Positions 51,165 to 59,585 of a DNA stretch of 64,000 nt are shown piece by piece. Numbering within the stretch: the stretch's first letter is position 1; the number at the start of each line of letters is the position of its first letter. The notes under the pieces are model-generated. The model did not search any database. It worked only from the letters and a program-made list of their open reading frames with translations, and was not told where the DNA came from. The DNA is taken from positions 3,198,001-3,262,000 of the forward strand of contig CP119325.1 of NCBI GenBank assembly GCA_029202525.1, written 5' to 3'. This stretch comes from Candidatus Pseudomonas phytovorans. Lineage in GTDB: Bacteria > Pseudomonadota > Gammaproteobacteria > Pseudomonadales > Pseudomonadaceae. A program made the translations under genes and the position numbers.

Positions 51165-52453
51165 AGCCTTTGCATGCATTGAGCCTGTTGAGCCTGTCAC
51201 TGCTGCTGAGCGCCTGCGGTGGCGACGGCGAGCCGACCCAGGCCCATGGCCCGGACCCTAAACTGCCAGAGCCACAGCGTGGGTTACTGCCAAGCATGAA
51301 GATTGCGCAGCCGGTTGCCTGGGGCGAGCAGAAGCCGAACGTGCCGGAGGGCTTCAGCGTCACGGCCATTGCTACTGGCCTGAAGATTCCGCGGCAGAGC
51401 CTGGTGCTGCCCAATGGCGATATTCTGGTGGCCGAGGGCAGGGGTGGCAGCGCGGCCAAGCTCAAGCCCAAGGATGTGATCGCCAGCCAGATCAAGGCCA
51501 AGGGCAATACGCAGGTCAAGGGTGGCAACCGCCTGACCCTGTTGCGCGATGCCGACGGCGATGGCACCTACGAGGTGCAGACCGTGTTCGCAGAAAACCT
51601 CAACGCACCGTATGGCCTGGCCTATGCCAACGGCAAGCTGTATGTGGCCAACCAGGATGCGCTGGTGCGCTTCGACTATAAAGACGGCCAGACGCAGGCC
51701 GACGGCCCGCCCTCCAAGGTCACCGACCTCCCGGCCGAGATCAACCACCACTGGACCAAGGCGCTGGCGGTCAGCCCGGATGGTCGCTATCTGTATGTGG
51801 GAATCGGCTCGAACAGCAACATTACCGAGCGCGGCCTGGAGGTGGAAGCCGATCGGGCCATGGTCTGGCAGGTTGACGCAGAAACCGGCGCGCACCGGCC
51901 CTACGCCACCGGCTTGCGCAACCCGACGGCATTGACCATTCAGCCGCAGAGCGGGCAGTTGTGGGCGGTGGTCAACGAGCGGGATGAGCTGGGCCCTGAC
52001 CTGGTGCCGGACTACCTCACTTCGGTCCGCGAAAGCGGTTTCTATGGTTGGCCCTACAGCTACTGGGGTCAGAACGTGGATGACCGGGTGCGGCCGCAGA
52101 ACCCGGACAAGGTGGCGGCGGCGATCAAACCGGATTACAGCCTGGGTTCGCATGTGGCTGCTTTGGGTGTCGACTTCTCGATCCCGGCCATGGGCGAGGG
52201 CTTTGCCGACGGTGTGTTCGTGGGTGAGCACGGCAGCTGGAACCGGCCCGACCCCGTGGGCTACAAGGTGATTTTCGTGCCGTTCAGCAATGGCCGGCCG
52301 GCCGGTGAGCCCGTCGACTTTGCCACGGGCTTTCGCGGTGAGGATGGCAAGACCCGTGGGCGACCGGTGGGGGTAACCGTGGACCCGCGGGGCGCGTTGA
52401 TCATTGCCGATGACCTGGCCAATACGGTGTGGCGGGTGACGCGTAACCGTTGA
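51161..52453 (+). CDS. PQQ-dependent sugar dehydrogenase-like lipoprotein
   Basis: A 430-residue lipoprotein (LLLSAC lipobox near residue 18-19) of the soluble aldose/sorbosone dehydrogenase (YliI, GDH-B) beta-propeller family. Motifs include FSVTAIATGLKIPRQSLVLPNGDILVAE, the conserved RN in YATGLRNPTALTI, GWPYSYWGQN and GEHGSWNRPDPVGY. Members oxidise sugars or aldehydes with PQQ. The substrate is unknown. It is coupled by ATGA to the DUF2231 protein gene and shares the cofactor with the ethanol dehydrogenase elsewhere in this window. Confidence 0.9.
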   Translation: MKPLHALSLLSLSLLLSACGGDGEPTQAHGPDPKLPEPQRGLLPSMKIAQPVAWGEQKPNVPEGFSVTAIATGLKIPRQSLVLPNGDILVAEGRGGSAAKLKPKDVIASQIKAKGNTQVKGGNRLTLLRDADGDGTYEVQTVFAENLNAPYGLAYANGKLYVANQDALVRFDYKDGQTQADGPPSKVTDLPAEINHHWTKALAVSPDGRYLYVGIGSNSNITERGLEVEADRAMVWQVDAETGAHRPYATGLRNPTALTIQPQSGQLWAVVNERDELGPDLVPDYLTSVRESGFYGWPYSYWGQNVDDRVRPQNPDKVAAAIKPDYSLGSHVAALGVDFSIPAMGEGFADGVFVGEHGSWNRPDPVGYKVIFVPFSNGRPAGEPVDFATGFRGEDGKTRGRPVGVTVDPRGALIIADDLANTVWRVTRNR

Positions 52454-52600
52454 GCAGTAGCGTGGCAAGTTGGGAGCAACTACCACCCGATGGGGGCAGT
52501 TGCTCCTACAAAGTCCCTGCGCCGGTGGGCAACGGCTATGCTTGTGGGCGCGTGAACATTTCGCGCTCCTATCCGGTCTTGATCACATGGAAGCAGGCCT

Positions 52601-53182
52601 ATGAACCCGATTCGCTCTCTCACTCGTGCTGTTGCCCTGGCCACGTTGGCATCTGCTGCCAGCTTCACGGTGCATGCTGCCGATATTCCGATTGCCAGTG
52701 AGGCACTGGAAAGCCATGTCACCACGCAGGTGACCGCCATCGACCTGGCAAACCGCCAGGTCACGGTGAAAGGCCCGGATAACAAGAGGGAGGTGACGTT
52801 CCAGCTCACCGAAGAGGCCAAGGCACTGCCTAACCTCAAGGTCGGTGACCAGGTCGACATCTACGTGACGCGTTCCGTGGCCTATGTGCTCAACACCGAT
52901 GTGGGCGGGGCACCGAAGGCCAGCGAGGAGTCCGGCACCATACGCGCCACGGCGCAAAACCCCAACCCGGGCGGCGAGGCATTCCGCCAGGTGCGGGTCA
53001 CCTCGCAGATCAATAAGATCGACCTCGATAAGCATGAAGTGAGCCTGCTGCCACCTGAGGGCAAGTTGCAGGTGGTCCAGGTCGAAAACCCGGACTTGCA
53101 GGCGCGCATGAAGAATCTCAAGGTCGGTCAGACGGTCGATGCGATCTTTACCGAAGTGCTACGCGTCGAAACCTCACGCTGA
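52601..53182 (+). CDS. Periplasmic protein with an internal domain duplication
   Basis: A 193-residue protein with a signal peptide (cleavage after VHA, residue 26). The mature part is two similar modules. Residues 41-97 contain TTQVTAIDLANRQVTVKGP...LKVGDQVDIYVT, and 133-190 contain TSQINKIDLDKHEVSLLPP...LKVGQTVDAIFT. The pattern suggests two small beta-barrel (OB or copper-binding-like) domains. I do not recognise a named family. The ATG at 52601 is the signal-peptide start. The 8-bp gap to the convergent AlkD-like gene leaves no room for a terminator. Confidence 0.8.
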   Translation: MNPIRSLTRAVALATLASAASFTVHAADIPIASEALESHVTTQVTAIDLANRQVTVKGPDNKREVTFQLTEEAKALPNLKVGDQVDIYVTRSVAYVLNTDVGGAPKASEESGTIRATAQNPNPGGEAFRQVRVTSQINKIDLDKHEVSLLPPEGKLQVVQVENPDLQARMKNLKVGQTVDAIFTEVLRVETSR

Positions 53183-53190
53183 CGCCCTCT

Positions 53191-53955
53191 CTATCGGGGC
53201 AGGCTGCGGGTTGCCCGGGTGTGGATCCGCCGTGAGGCCTTGCACGACGGCGGATACCGCTCGAAGAGCTGGATAACCCAATCGGGCCGGGTCTTGCTGG
53301 CGTCGTTGAGCCAGTTGGCAACCGAGTCCTGAGCGTACTTGTCGGCTTCGGCCAGGCGGGGCACCAGCATGGGCTCGGCCACTTCCGGTGCTTGCTTGAG
53401 GGTGCCGATGTGCTCGCACCACACACCACGGGGGCGCAGCACCTCGATGCAGAAGCGCCGTACCAGCGGGTCGGTATCGGCGGCATGCTGACCGAGCAGG
53501 GCAAGGCCGTGCTCCAGCTCGCAGCTCAGGCGCGGCCGCAACGCCATCCAGGCCCATTCGCGTACGCCGAAATGCTCATCGCGGGCGAAACGCAACTGAG
53601 CCAGTAGGGCGGCCTCGAGCCCCTGGGTGCGCGACAGGTGAGCCTGGGCGAAGCTCGCCCAGCTGCGCACCGTATCGGAAGTGTGTGAACTGCAATCCTC
53701 GAGGACTTGTTCGCGCAACGGCGAAGGGGTTTGTTCCAGCCACTGTCCCAAGTTTTGTCCGATGGCTGCGACTTTCTTCGACAGGCCCAGTGCCCGGGTG
53801 TCTCTGGCACATGCAGTCAACGTTTCGATCAGCGCGGCAGGCAGTTGGCCTGCCAAGGCGCCGAGCAGGATGATTGGGTCTACAGCCAGGCACTCGGCGA
53901 GGTTGCGGGTTGCCAACTGCCCGTGATCGATCTGGGTTTTGCGTTCATCTGGCAT
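53191..53955 (-). CDS. DNA alkylation repair (AlkD-like, HEAT-repeat) protein
   Basis: A 254-residue protein composed of HEAT-like helical pairs. WASFAQAHLSRTQGLEAALLAQLRFARDEHFGVREWAWMALRP and YAQDSVANWLNDASKTRPDWVIQLFERY match the AlkD/COG4335 DNA alkylation repair family. These proteins bind DNA with a concave HEAT surface and remove 3- and 7-methylpurines. The exact catalytic Asp cannot be assigned by eye. Start at 53955 is the first ATG of the open frame. Monocistronic. Confidence 0.75.
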   Translation of the reverse strand: MPDERKTQIDHGQLATRNLAECLAVDPIILLGALAGQLPAALIETLTACARDTRALGLSKKVAAIGQNLGQWLEQTPSPLREQVLEDCSSHTSDTVRSWASFAQAHLSRTQGLEAALLAQLRFARDEHFGVREWAWMALRPRLSCELEHGLALLGQHAADTDPLVRRFCIEVLRPRGVWCEHIGTLKQAPEVAEPMLVPRLAEADKYAQDSVANWLNDASKTRPDWVIQLFERYPPSCKASRRIHTRATRSLPR

Positions 53956-54171
53956 CGAATGTGCTCCATCACATACGGTTTGGTGTGGTTTCGGTCGGGA
54001 CCGTGCTGAAGCGAGTCAGGGCGCCGCGACCGGACAGCATCCTAGCCCAGTCGGCAGCCTATGTATGTATGGTATCCACGCTGCGAATAGTGTTGGTGCA
54101 CACTTTCAATTTCCATAGATAGCGGGAATTTAAGGATGATGGCCTCATCACTTTAGGGGATGAGGTTTGCC

Positions 54172-54690
54172 ATGTTCAGTAAAGCCCTGTGTGTTATGGC
54201 ACTTCCGTTTGCCTTGGCGTTGCTTGCCGGGGCAGTGCTTCCGTTTCAGGCCGCAAGTAACGCCGCCGTCGGCCGGGCGCTGGGGCACTGGTTGTGGGGT
54301 GCGGCCACGTCGTTGACGGTGAGCTCGCTGGTGGTGATCGCCGCCCTGTTGATCCTTCGTGTGCCTGCGCCGGACATAGGCAAGGCCCTGCAAGGGCCTT
54401 GGTGGTTGTGGGTCGGGGGAGTGTTGGGGGCAATGTATGTGGCCGGTGCTGCGGCGCTCATCCCTAAACTGGGCGCGGCAGGGTTTCTGGTGCTGGTGGT
54501 GGCGGGGCAGATCATTACGGCAGTGCTCGCCGACCACTTTGGGGTGATGGGCCTGAGTGGCAAGCCGCTCAACCTGGCCCGGCTGGCGGGGGTGGCGTTG
54601 ATCCTGTGTGGCGTGCTGTTGGTGCAGGGCACCTGGGGGACGGCGTCACCGGCCGGCGCAACGGCAGTTGCGAAACAGTCAGAAGGCTGA
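54172..54690 (+). CDS. DMT-family transporter (DUF606/YdcZ-like)
   Basis: A 172-residue inner-membrane protein with five predicted helices, matching the short DMT (YdcZ) family: AGAVLPFQAASNAAVGRALGHWLWGAATSL, and LVVAGQIITAVLADHFGVMGL. I chose the ATG at 54172 because GGATGAGG lies 6 bases before it; the ATG at 54160 sits directly on that purine run. It ends immediately next to the convergent LysR gene. Function is unproven; the family is presumed to export small molecules. Confidence 0.85.
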   Translation: MFSKALCVMALPFALALLAGAVLPFQAASNAAVGRALGHWLWGAATSLTVSSLVVIAALLILRVPAPDIGKALQGPWWLWVGGVLGAMYVAGAAALIPKLGAAGFLVLVVAGQIITAVLADHFGVMGLSGKPLNLARLAGVALILCGVLLVQGTWGTASPAGATAVAKQSEG

Positions 54691-55620
54691 TCAGCGCCCC
54701 GGTTGGCTACAGGCCCACACGGTTTCGCGCAGCCAGCGATGCCCTGGGTCGCTTTCCTTGCGGCTGTGCCAGGCCTGTTGGTAGTCGAACGTGGGGATTG
54801 TCAGCGGCGGTTCGAACTGACGTAACGCCTTGTGCTGGTGCAGCGTGCCCACGGCGCGGCTGGCCACCGTCAGGATCAGGTCGGTACCGGCCAAAACCTC
54901 GACCGCCGCGCTCCAGTGCGGCAAGGCCAGGGCGATTCGGCGGCGTAGCCCTTTGGCGGCCAGCGCACGTTCGATCTCATCGAAGGCATCCGGGCGCATG
55001 GCCATCAACACATGCGGCCGTGCCAGCCATTCCTGCAGTGGCAGGCCACCGCTGGCAGGCAGCACCTGGCGATCGGCAATGCTGATGAAATGGTCGGCAA
55101 ACAGAGGTTGGGCGATGATGTCCTCGGGCAGTTCGGGAAACAGGCCCAGTGCCAGGTCCAACTCGCCATCGAACAGTTGGGCCAGCATGGTTTCGCGGCT
55201 GGCCTGGCTGATAGCCAGGTCTACCCCGGGTGCTACTTCGCGCAAGTGGCGCATCAGGGGCGGCAGAATAATGCGCGAGGAGTAGTCGGACAGCGACAGC
55301 CGGAAACGGCGCTGGGCCCTGGCTGGCTCGAACTGGGGGGTGGCCAGCAGGCCGTTGAGATTGCTCAGGGCATCCTGCAACGGTTTTACCAGCGATTGGG
55401 CACGGGCGGTGAGTGCCATGCCGCCAGCCTGGCGTACCAGCAAGGGGTCGTCGAAGTGTTTGCGCAGCTGTGCCAATGCATGGCTCACCGCCGGTTGGCT
55501 GCGATGCAGGCGCAGGGCGGCACGGGTCACGTGCTTTTCACTGAGCAGGGCGTGCAGGGCGAGCAGCAGGTTCAGGTCGATCTTGCGCAGTTCATCCATG
55601 GGGTGAATGGCCTTGGTCAT
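54691..55620 (-). CDS. LysR-family transcriptional regulator (next to YeeE/YedE)
   Basis: A 309-residue LTTR of the NodD/SyrM-like group. The HTH reads LNLLLALHALLSEKHVTRAALRLHRSQPAVSHALAQLRKHFDDPLLVR. The effector domain includes RLSLSDYSSRIILPPLMRHL and DLALGLFPELPEDI. Start could be 55620 or the Met seven codons in (55599). It is divergent from the YeeE/YedE gene with a dyad between them, and so is likely to regulate sulfur-compound uptake there. Confidence 0.9.
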   Translation of the reverse strand: MTKAIHPMDELRKIDLNLLLALHALLSEKHVTRAALRLHRSQPAVSHALAQLRKHFDDPLLVRQAGGMALTARAQSLVKPLQDALSNLNGLLATPQFEPARAQRRFRLSLSDYSSRIILPPLMRHLREVAPGVDLAISQASRETMLAQLFDGELDLALGLFPELPEDIIAQPLFADHFISIADRQVLPASGGLPLQEWLARPHVLMAMRPDAFDEIERALAAKGLRRRIALALPHWSAAVEVLAGTDLILTVASRAVGTLHQHKALRQFEPPLTIPTFDYQQAWHSRKESDPGHRWLRETVWACSQPGR

Positions 55621-55630
55621 TGTGAGCGGC

Positions 55631-55646
55631 TGATATCAGCTTATCA
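55631..55646. promoter_or_regulatory. Candidate LysR-binding dyad
   Basis: TGATA-N6-TATCA lies 11 bp upstream of the LysR start codon in the divergent region with the YeeE/YedE gene. Its size and position suit an LTTR recognition site. Unproven. Confidence 0.45.
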
Positions 55647-55732
55647 AATGCTTGAGCCTTCCACGCTCCAACGACCGCGTCGGGTGTTGGGGGTATACTC
55701 CCCGTCCGTTTTACTGTTATCCGAGTACTTCG

Positions 55733-56947
55733 ATGGGTCTTTCTACAGCTGCCACACCTGAACCGCGTCGCCTGGGCGCCCCCTTGATCGCCATGGCCCT
55801 GCTGCTGGCAGGCGCCTGGTTTCTCAACCTGAATGCCGGCTTAAAGCAGGTGTTGCTGCTGCTGGTCGGCGCGGCGCTTGGCCTGACGCTTTACCACGCG
55901 GCCTTCGGCTTCACCTCTGCCTGGCGGGTGTTCATCAACGAGCGCCGTGGCGCAGGCTTGCGGGCGCAAATGGTCATGTTGACCCTGGCGGTGCTGCTGT
56001 TCTTCCCGGCCCTGGCAGCAGGCACGCTGTTCGGCAACCCGGTCACCGGGCTGGTGGCCCCTGCGGGTGTGTCGGTGGTATTTGGCGCGTTCATCTTCGG
56101 CATCGGCATGCAACTGGGCGGCGGCTGCGCTTCGGGCACGCTGTTCACCGTTGGCGGTGGGAACGCGCGCATGCTGGTGACACTGCTGTTCTTCATCATT
56201 GGTTCGGTGACCGCCACCCATCATGCCGATTGGTGGTTTGCCTTGCCGTCGTTCCCGGCAACCTCGATCGTGCAAGCCTGGGGTGTAGGGCCGGCGCTAC
56301 TGGTGAGCCTGGCAGTGTTCGGGCTGATTGCCTGGGCCACCGTGGTGCTGGAAAAGCGCCGGCACGGCGGGCTGGAAGTGCCGATTGGCAGCGAGCACCA
56401 GGGCCTGCGTCGCTTCCTGCGTGGCCCTTGGCCGTTGCTGTGGGGCGCGATCGCCCTGGCATTGCTCAACTACGCGACCCTGGCGCTGGCCGGGCGGCCG
56501 TGGGGCATTACTTCGGCCTTCGCCTTGTGGGGTGCCAAAACCCTTAACGGCCTTGGCGTGGATGTTGGCAGCTGGGTGTTCTGGCAGGCGCCGGCCAATG
56601 CCAAGGCTCTGGCCTCACCGCTGTGGCAAGACATCACCACGGTGATGGACCTGGGCATTGTGCTGGGTGCATTGCTGGCAGCTGGCTTGGCAGGACGCTT
56701 TGCGCCAAGCCTGAAAATCCCGCTGCCGTCGCTGGTTGCTGCAGTCATCGGCGGCCTGCTGTTGGGCTACGGTTCGCGCCTGGCCTATGGCTGCAATATT
56801 GGCGCGTATTTCAGTGGCATTGCCTCGGGCAGCGTACATGGCTGGCTGTGGCTGGTGGCGGCGTATGCCGGCAACCTGATCGGCGTGCGCCTGCGCCCGC
56901 TGTTTTTCGCCGGTGAGCGGCGCCCTGCGGCGCTGACGGGCTGCTGA
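55733..56947 (+). CDS. YeeE/YedE-family (TsuA-like) sulfur-compound transporter
   Basis: A 404-residue membrane protein with about ten helices. The two inverted half-repeats carry the diagnostic glycine/cysteine motifs GMQLGGGCASGTLFTVGGG and LAYGCNIGAYFSGIASGSVHGW. In TsuA the cysteines in these motifs relay thiosulfate through the pore. The ATG at 55733 follows a short leader. No YeeD/TusA-like partner gene lies beside it. Thiosulfate or another sulfur compound is the likely substrate; the LysR next door is the likely regulator. Confidence 0.9.
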   Translation: MGLSTAATPEPRRLGAPLIAMALLLAGAWFLNLNAGLKQVLLLLVGAALGLTLYHAAFGFTSAWRVFINERRGAGLRAQMVMLTLAVLLFFPALAAGTLFGNPVTGLVAPAGVSVVFGAFIFGIGMQLGGGCASGTLFTVGGGNARMLVTLLFFIIGSVTATHHADWWFALPSFPATSIVQAWGVGPALLVSLAVFGLIAWATVVLEKRRHGGLEVPIGSEHQGLRRFLRGPWPLLWGAIALALLNYATLALAGRPWGITSAFALWGAKTLNGLGVDVGSWVFWQAPANAKALASPLWQDITTVMDLGIVLGALLAAGLAGRFAPSLKIPLPSLVAAVIGGLLLGYGSRLAYGCNIGAYFSGIASGSVHGWLWLVAAYAGNLIGVRLRPLFFAGERRPAALTGC

Positions 56948-56972
56948 AGTACTGAGCAGCATTGCTGCAAGG

Positions 56973-56993
56973 GGTGCAGAAATCATCTGCACC
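56973..56993. terminator. Hairpin after the YeeE/YedE gene
   Basis: GGTGCAG-N7-CTGCACC has perfect 7-bp arms, 25 bp after the transporter stop codon and ~70 bp before the quinone oxidoreductase start. It lacks a T-run, so termination or a protein-binding site are both possible. Confidence 0.45.
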
Positions 56994-57061
56994 TCGCCCG
57001 ATTGTTCAAATTTTCCTGCCCGATTAGCCTGACTCGAACCCCCATCCAACAGGATTCGATC

Positions 57062-58036
57062 ATGGCTACCCGTATCACCCTGAATTGCACCGGCAGTGCC
57101 GATGTCATGCAGCCTGAACACGTACAGGCGCAACCCCCAGGGCCCGGCCAGGTCTGGCTGGAGCAGACGGCCATGGGCGTGAATCCGCTGGACCTGTTGC
57201 AGCGCAAAGGCGGTGCGCCCTTGACTTTGCCTTCGGGCCTGGGGCTGGAAGGCGCAGGCAGGGTCACTGCCGTCGGTGATGGGGTGCACAACGTGCAGGT
57301 GGGCGACCGGGTCGCTTATGCCATGGGGCCGGTCGGTGCCTACGCCAGCGGCCGATTGTTCCCCGCCGAGCGGCTGGTCAAGCTGCCAGCGAATCTGGGT
57401 GACGAGGCCGCCGCAGCGGTGCTGTTCAAAGGCATTACGGCGCAGTACCTGCTGAAAACCACCTACCCTGTGGGCCCGGGTACGCAGGTGCTGCTGTACG
57501 GTGCTGCAGGCGCATTAGGCCAACTCATGGCGCCTTGGGCGCGACATCTCGGTGCGACGGTGATTGGCGTGGTATCGCGGCCGCAGAGTGTGGCCAGGGC
57601 GCAGGCAGCGGGCTGCCACCATGTATTGGTGTTCGACGCGGCAACGCTGGCCAGTGAAGTGCGCAAGTTGACTCAGGGGCAGGGCGTGGACGTGGTCTAT
57701 GACTGTGTCGGCAAGGTCTCGCTGGAAGCTTCGCTGGACAGCCTGCGGGTACGTGGCCTGCTGGTGTCGTTCGGGGGCACTTCCGGCGCGCCGGCGGCGA
57801 TCGAGGTCGCCACGCTCAATGCCAAGGGCTCGCTGTACCTGACCCGGCCGTCGCTGGCGGCACATACGCGAACGGTTGACGAGTACCAACAGCGCGCCGC
57901 TGATGTGCTGGCAGCTGTCGGCGAGGGTATCATCCAGCCTCGGGTCTGGCGTCGCTACCCGCTGGCCGAAGTGGCCAGGGCCCACGGGGACCTGGAGCAA
58001 GGGCTGTCGGAGGGCGCGCTGGTCCTTACCGTCTGA
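57062..58036 (+). CDS. NADPH:quinone oxidoreductase-like (MDR family)
   Basis: A 324-residue zinc-free medium-chain reductase (Qor-like). The N-terminal GroES-like domain includes MGVNPLDLLQRKGG and LGLEGAGRVTAVGDGV. The NADP-binding domain starts VLLYGAAGALGQLMAPWARHLGATVIGVVSR. VDVVYDCVGK and SFGGTSG are present. No zinc-ligating cysteine cluster is visible. The ATG at 57062 begins the fold. A LysR gene follows 27 bp downstream on the same strand. Confidence 0.9.
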   Translation: MATRITLNCTGSADVMQPEHVQAQPPGPGQVWLEQTAMGVNPLDLLQRKGGAPLTLPSGLGLEGAGRVTAVGDGVHNVQVGDRVAYAMGPVGAYASGRLFPAERLVKLPANLGDEAAAAVLFKGITAQYLLKTTYPVGPGTQVLLYGAAGALGQLMAPWARHLGATVIGVVSRPQSVARAQAAGCHHVLVFDAATLASEVRKLTQGQGVDVVYDCVGKVSLEASLDSLRVRGLLVSFGGTSGAPAAIEVATLNAKGSLYLTRPSLAAHTRTVDEYQQRAADVLAAVGEGIIQPRVWRRYPLAEVARAHGDLEQGLSEGALVLTV

Positions 58037-58063
58037 TGCCTGAATCTGCCACCGAGTCTAGCC

Positions 58064-58984
58064 ATGGATGCTTTCGACAGTCGCCGCGCCGATGAACTTG
58101 CCACCTTGCTGGCCTTGCACGAGCAGGGGTCGTTTGCCGCTGCCGGGCGGCAGTTGGAGCGCCATCCCACGGTGCTGTCCAAGCGCCTGAGTGCGCTGGA
58201 GGCACGGCTAGGCATTCGCCTGGTGGAGCGCAGTACGCGGCAGTTGCGCTTTACCGATGAAGGCAAGCGGCTGGTGGCCAAGGTGCGCGAGGCCAATCGG
58301 CTGATCGCCGAAGCTGAGCAGGAAGCTGCCGAGGGAGCGGCAACGGCACGAGGGCGCTTGCGCCTGGCATTGCCGGCGGCCATGGGGCGGCGCTGGTTGA
58401 GCGGGATGCTCGCCGACTTCGTGCTGGCTTATCCGCAGGTGACGGTGGAGGCCGAGTATGCCGACCGATTCGTCGACCTGATCGGCGAGGGTTTCGATGC
58501 CGCCATCCGCATTGGTGAGTTGGCAGACAATCGATTGGTAGCCAGGAAACTGTGCGATCACATACGCATCCTGTGTGCGTCGCCCGAGTACCTTGCTCGG
58601 CATGGCGCACCTGCTCGGCCGGAACAGCTTTCGGGTCATAATTGTCTATGTTTCAGTGGCTTGCGTTCATTTCCTGAGTGGCGATTGATGAACGGTGAGC
58701 GCCAGCTTAGCGTGAAAGTCGCCGGCAGCCTGCGCAGTAATGACAACGAAGCGCTGCTGGAGGCGGCGCGGCGCGGCGTGGGCATTCTTGCAGGCGGAGA
58801 CTGGTTGATGGGAGAGGACTTGGCCAGCGGAGGCTTGGTGAGGGTGCTGCCGCAGTGGCAGCTGGATGTTGCGGCGGGCATCTACCTGGTGCGGCCGACC
58901 GCACGGCTGAACACCGCGGCCCTGGGCGCCTTCAAGGCGTGGCTGGAAGACCGCTTCCAGGCCGGAGCGCCATGGCGGTCATGA
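58064..58984 (+). CDS. LysR-family transcriptional regulator (after quinone oxidoreductase)
   Basis: A 306-residue LTTR. The HTH is LATLLALHEQGSFAAAGRQLERHPTVLSKRLSALEARLGIRL. The effector half includes FVDLIGEGFDAAIRIGELADNRLVARKL. It is 27 bp downstream of, and co-directional with, the quinone oxidoreductase gene, so the two may share a transcript and the regulator may control it. A short AT-rich spacer (58985-59029) follows. Confidence 0.9.
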   Translation: MDAFDSRRADELATLLALHEQGSFAAAGRQLERHPTVLSKRLSALEARLGIRLVERSTRQLRFTDEGKRLVAKVREANRLIAEAEQEAAEGAATARGRLRLALPAAMGRRWLSGMLADFVLAYPQVTVEAEYADRFVDLIGEGFDAAIRIGELADNRLVARKLCDHIRILCASPEYLARHGAPARPEQLSGHNCLCFSGLRSFPEWRLMNGERQLSVKVAGSLRSNDNEALLEAARRGVGILAGGDWLMGEDLASGGLVRVLPQWQLDVAAGIYLVRPTARLNTAALGAFKAWLEDRFQAGAPWRS

Positions 58985-59029
58985 TATTTAACTTCATGTT
59001 CTATATATAAATATCTGATAAATAACGAT

Positions 59030-59359
59030 TTATCTTTTGGCTACCGCATGCTGAACACACTGCTCATAGTAGGTCTGCCTGATTGCAGCAGGCTTGAGCC
59101 GCGAGCGGCTGTTGTAGGTCTGCTCGGTAATGCCGAAGGCGGTCATGCGCATCCAGGGTTTGGGAAACTTGCGTACCTGCAACTTCTTGCGTGTTGCGTA
59201 CAGGGTCACCCCGGACAGCTTGGCCTGCTGGGCCTCGGCGGCTATCTGTGCACCCCAGCCGCAGGTGTTGCGATCGTTCTGGCTCAGCGCCCGGGCCTGA
59301 GCGCTAAAAGCGAGGGTGGTCAGCAGGCAGCCGGCCATCGTTGCTAGAATTACTCGCAT
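59030..59359 (-). CDS. Periplasmic hypothetical protein
   Basis: A 109-residue product with a signal peptide (cleavage near AQARA, residue 22-24). Two cysteines in the mature part (RNTCGWGAQ and YEQCVQH) could form a disulfide. Basic residues are frequent. I do not recognise the family. It faces the LysR gene and is divergent from the GntR regulator region. Confidence 0.75.
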   Translation of the reverse strand: MRVILATMAGCLLTTLAFSAQARALSQNDRNTCGWGAQIAAEAQQAKLSGVTLYATRKKLQVRKFPKPWMRMTAFGITEQTYNSRSRLKPAAIRQTYYEQCVQHAVAKR

Positions 59360-59520
59360 GTTGCTGTCCTAAGCATATGAAGAAGAAAGGAGTTTGCCTC
59401 CGCTTTCGGCTGTCAGGGGCCACCAAATTGCCGTCACATGCCGGTGATCCTGGCCTTCGGCCGCAAGCCCGACCCTTGCCAGCGGGGCTTGCAAGAGGGC
59501 GTTATAAATACCGCACCGGG

Positions 59521-59536
59521 TGTATGTGATCGTACA
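59521..59536. promoter_or_regulatory. Candidate GntR/FadR-type operator
   Basis: TGTA-tgtgatcg-TACA is an imperfect palindrome with a GATC centre, 50 bp upstream of the GntR start codon. FCD-type GntR regulators often bind GTNxxxNAC dyads near their own promoters. It may be an autoregulatory site. Confidence 0.4.
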
Positions 59537-59585
59537 ACTGCTTGCGCTATGATGAGCGCTGTCTTCCAAGGTGAAATACAGGGCA

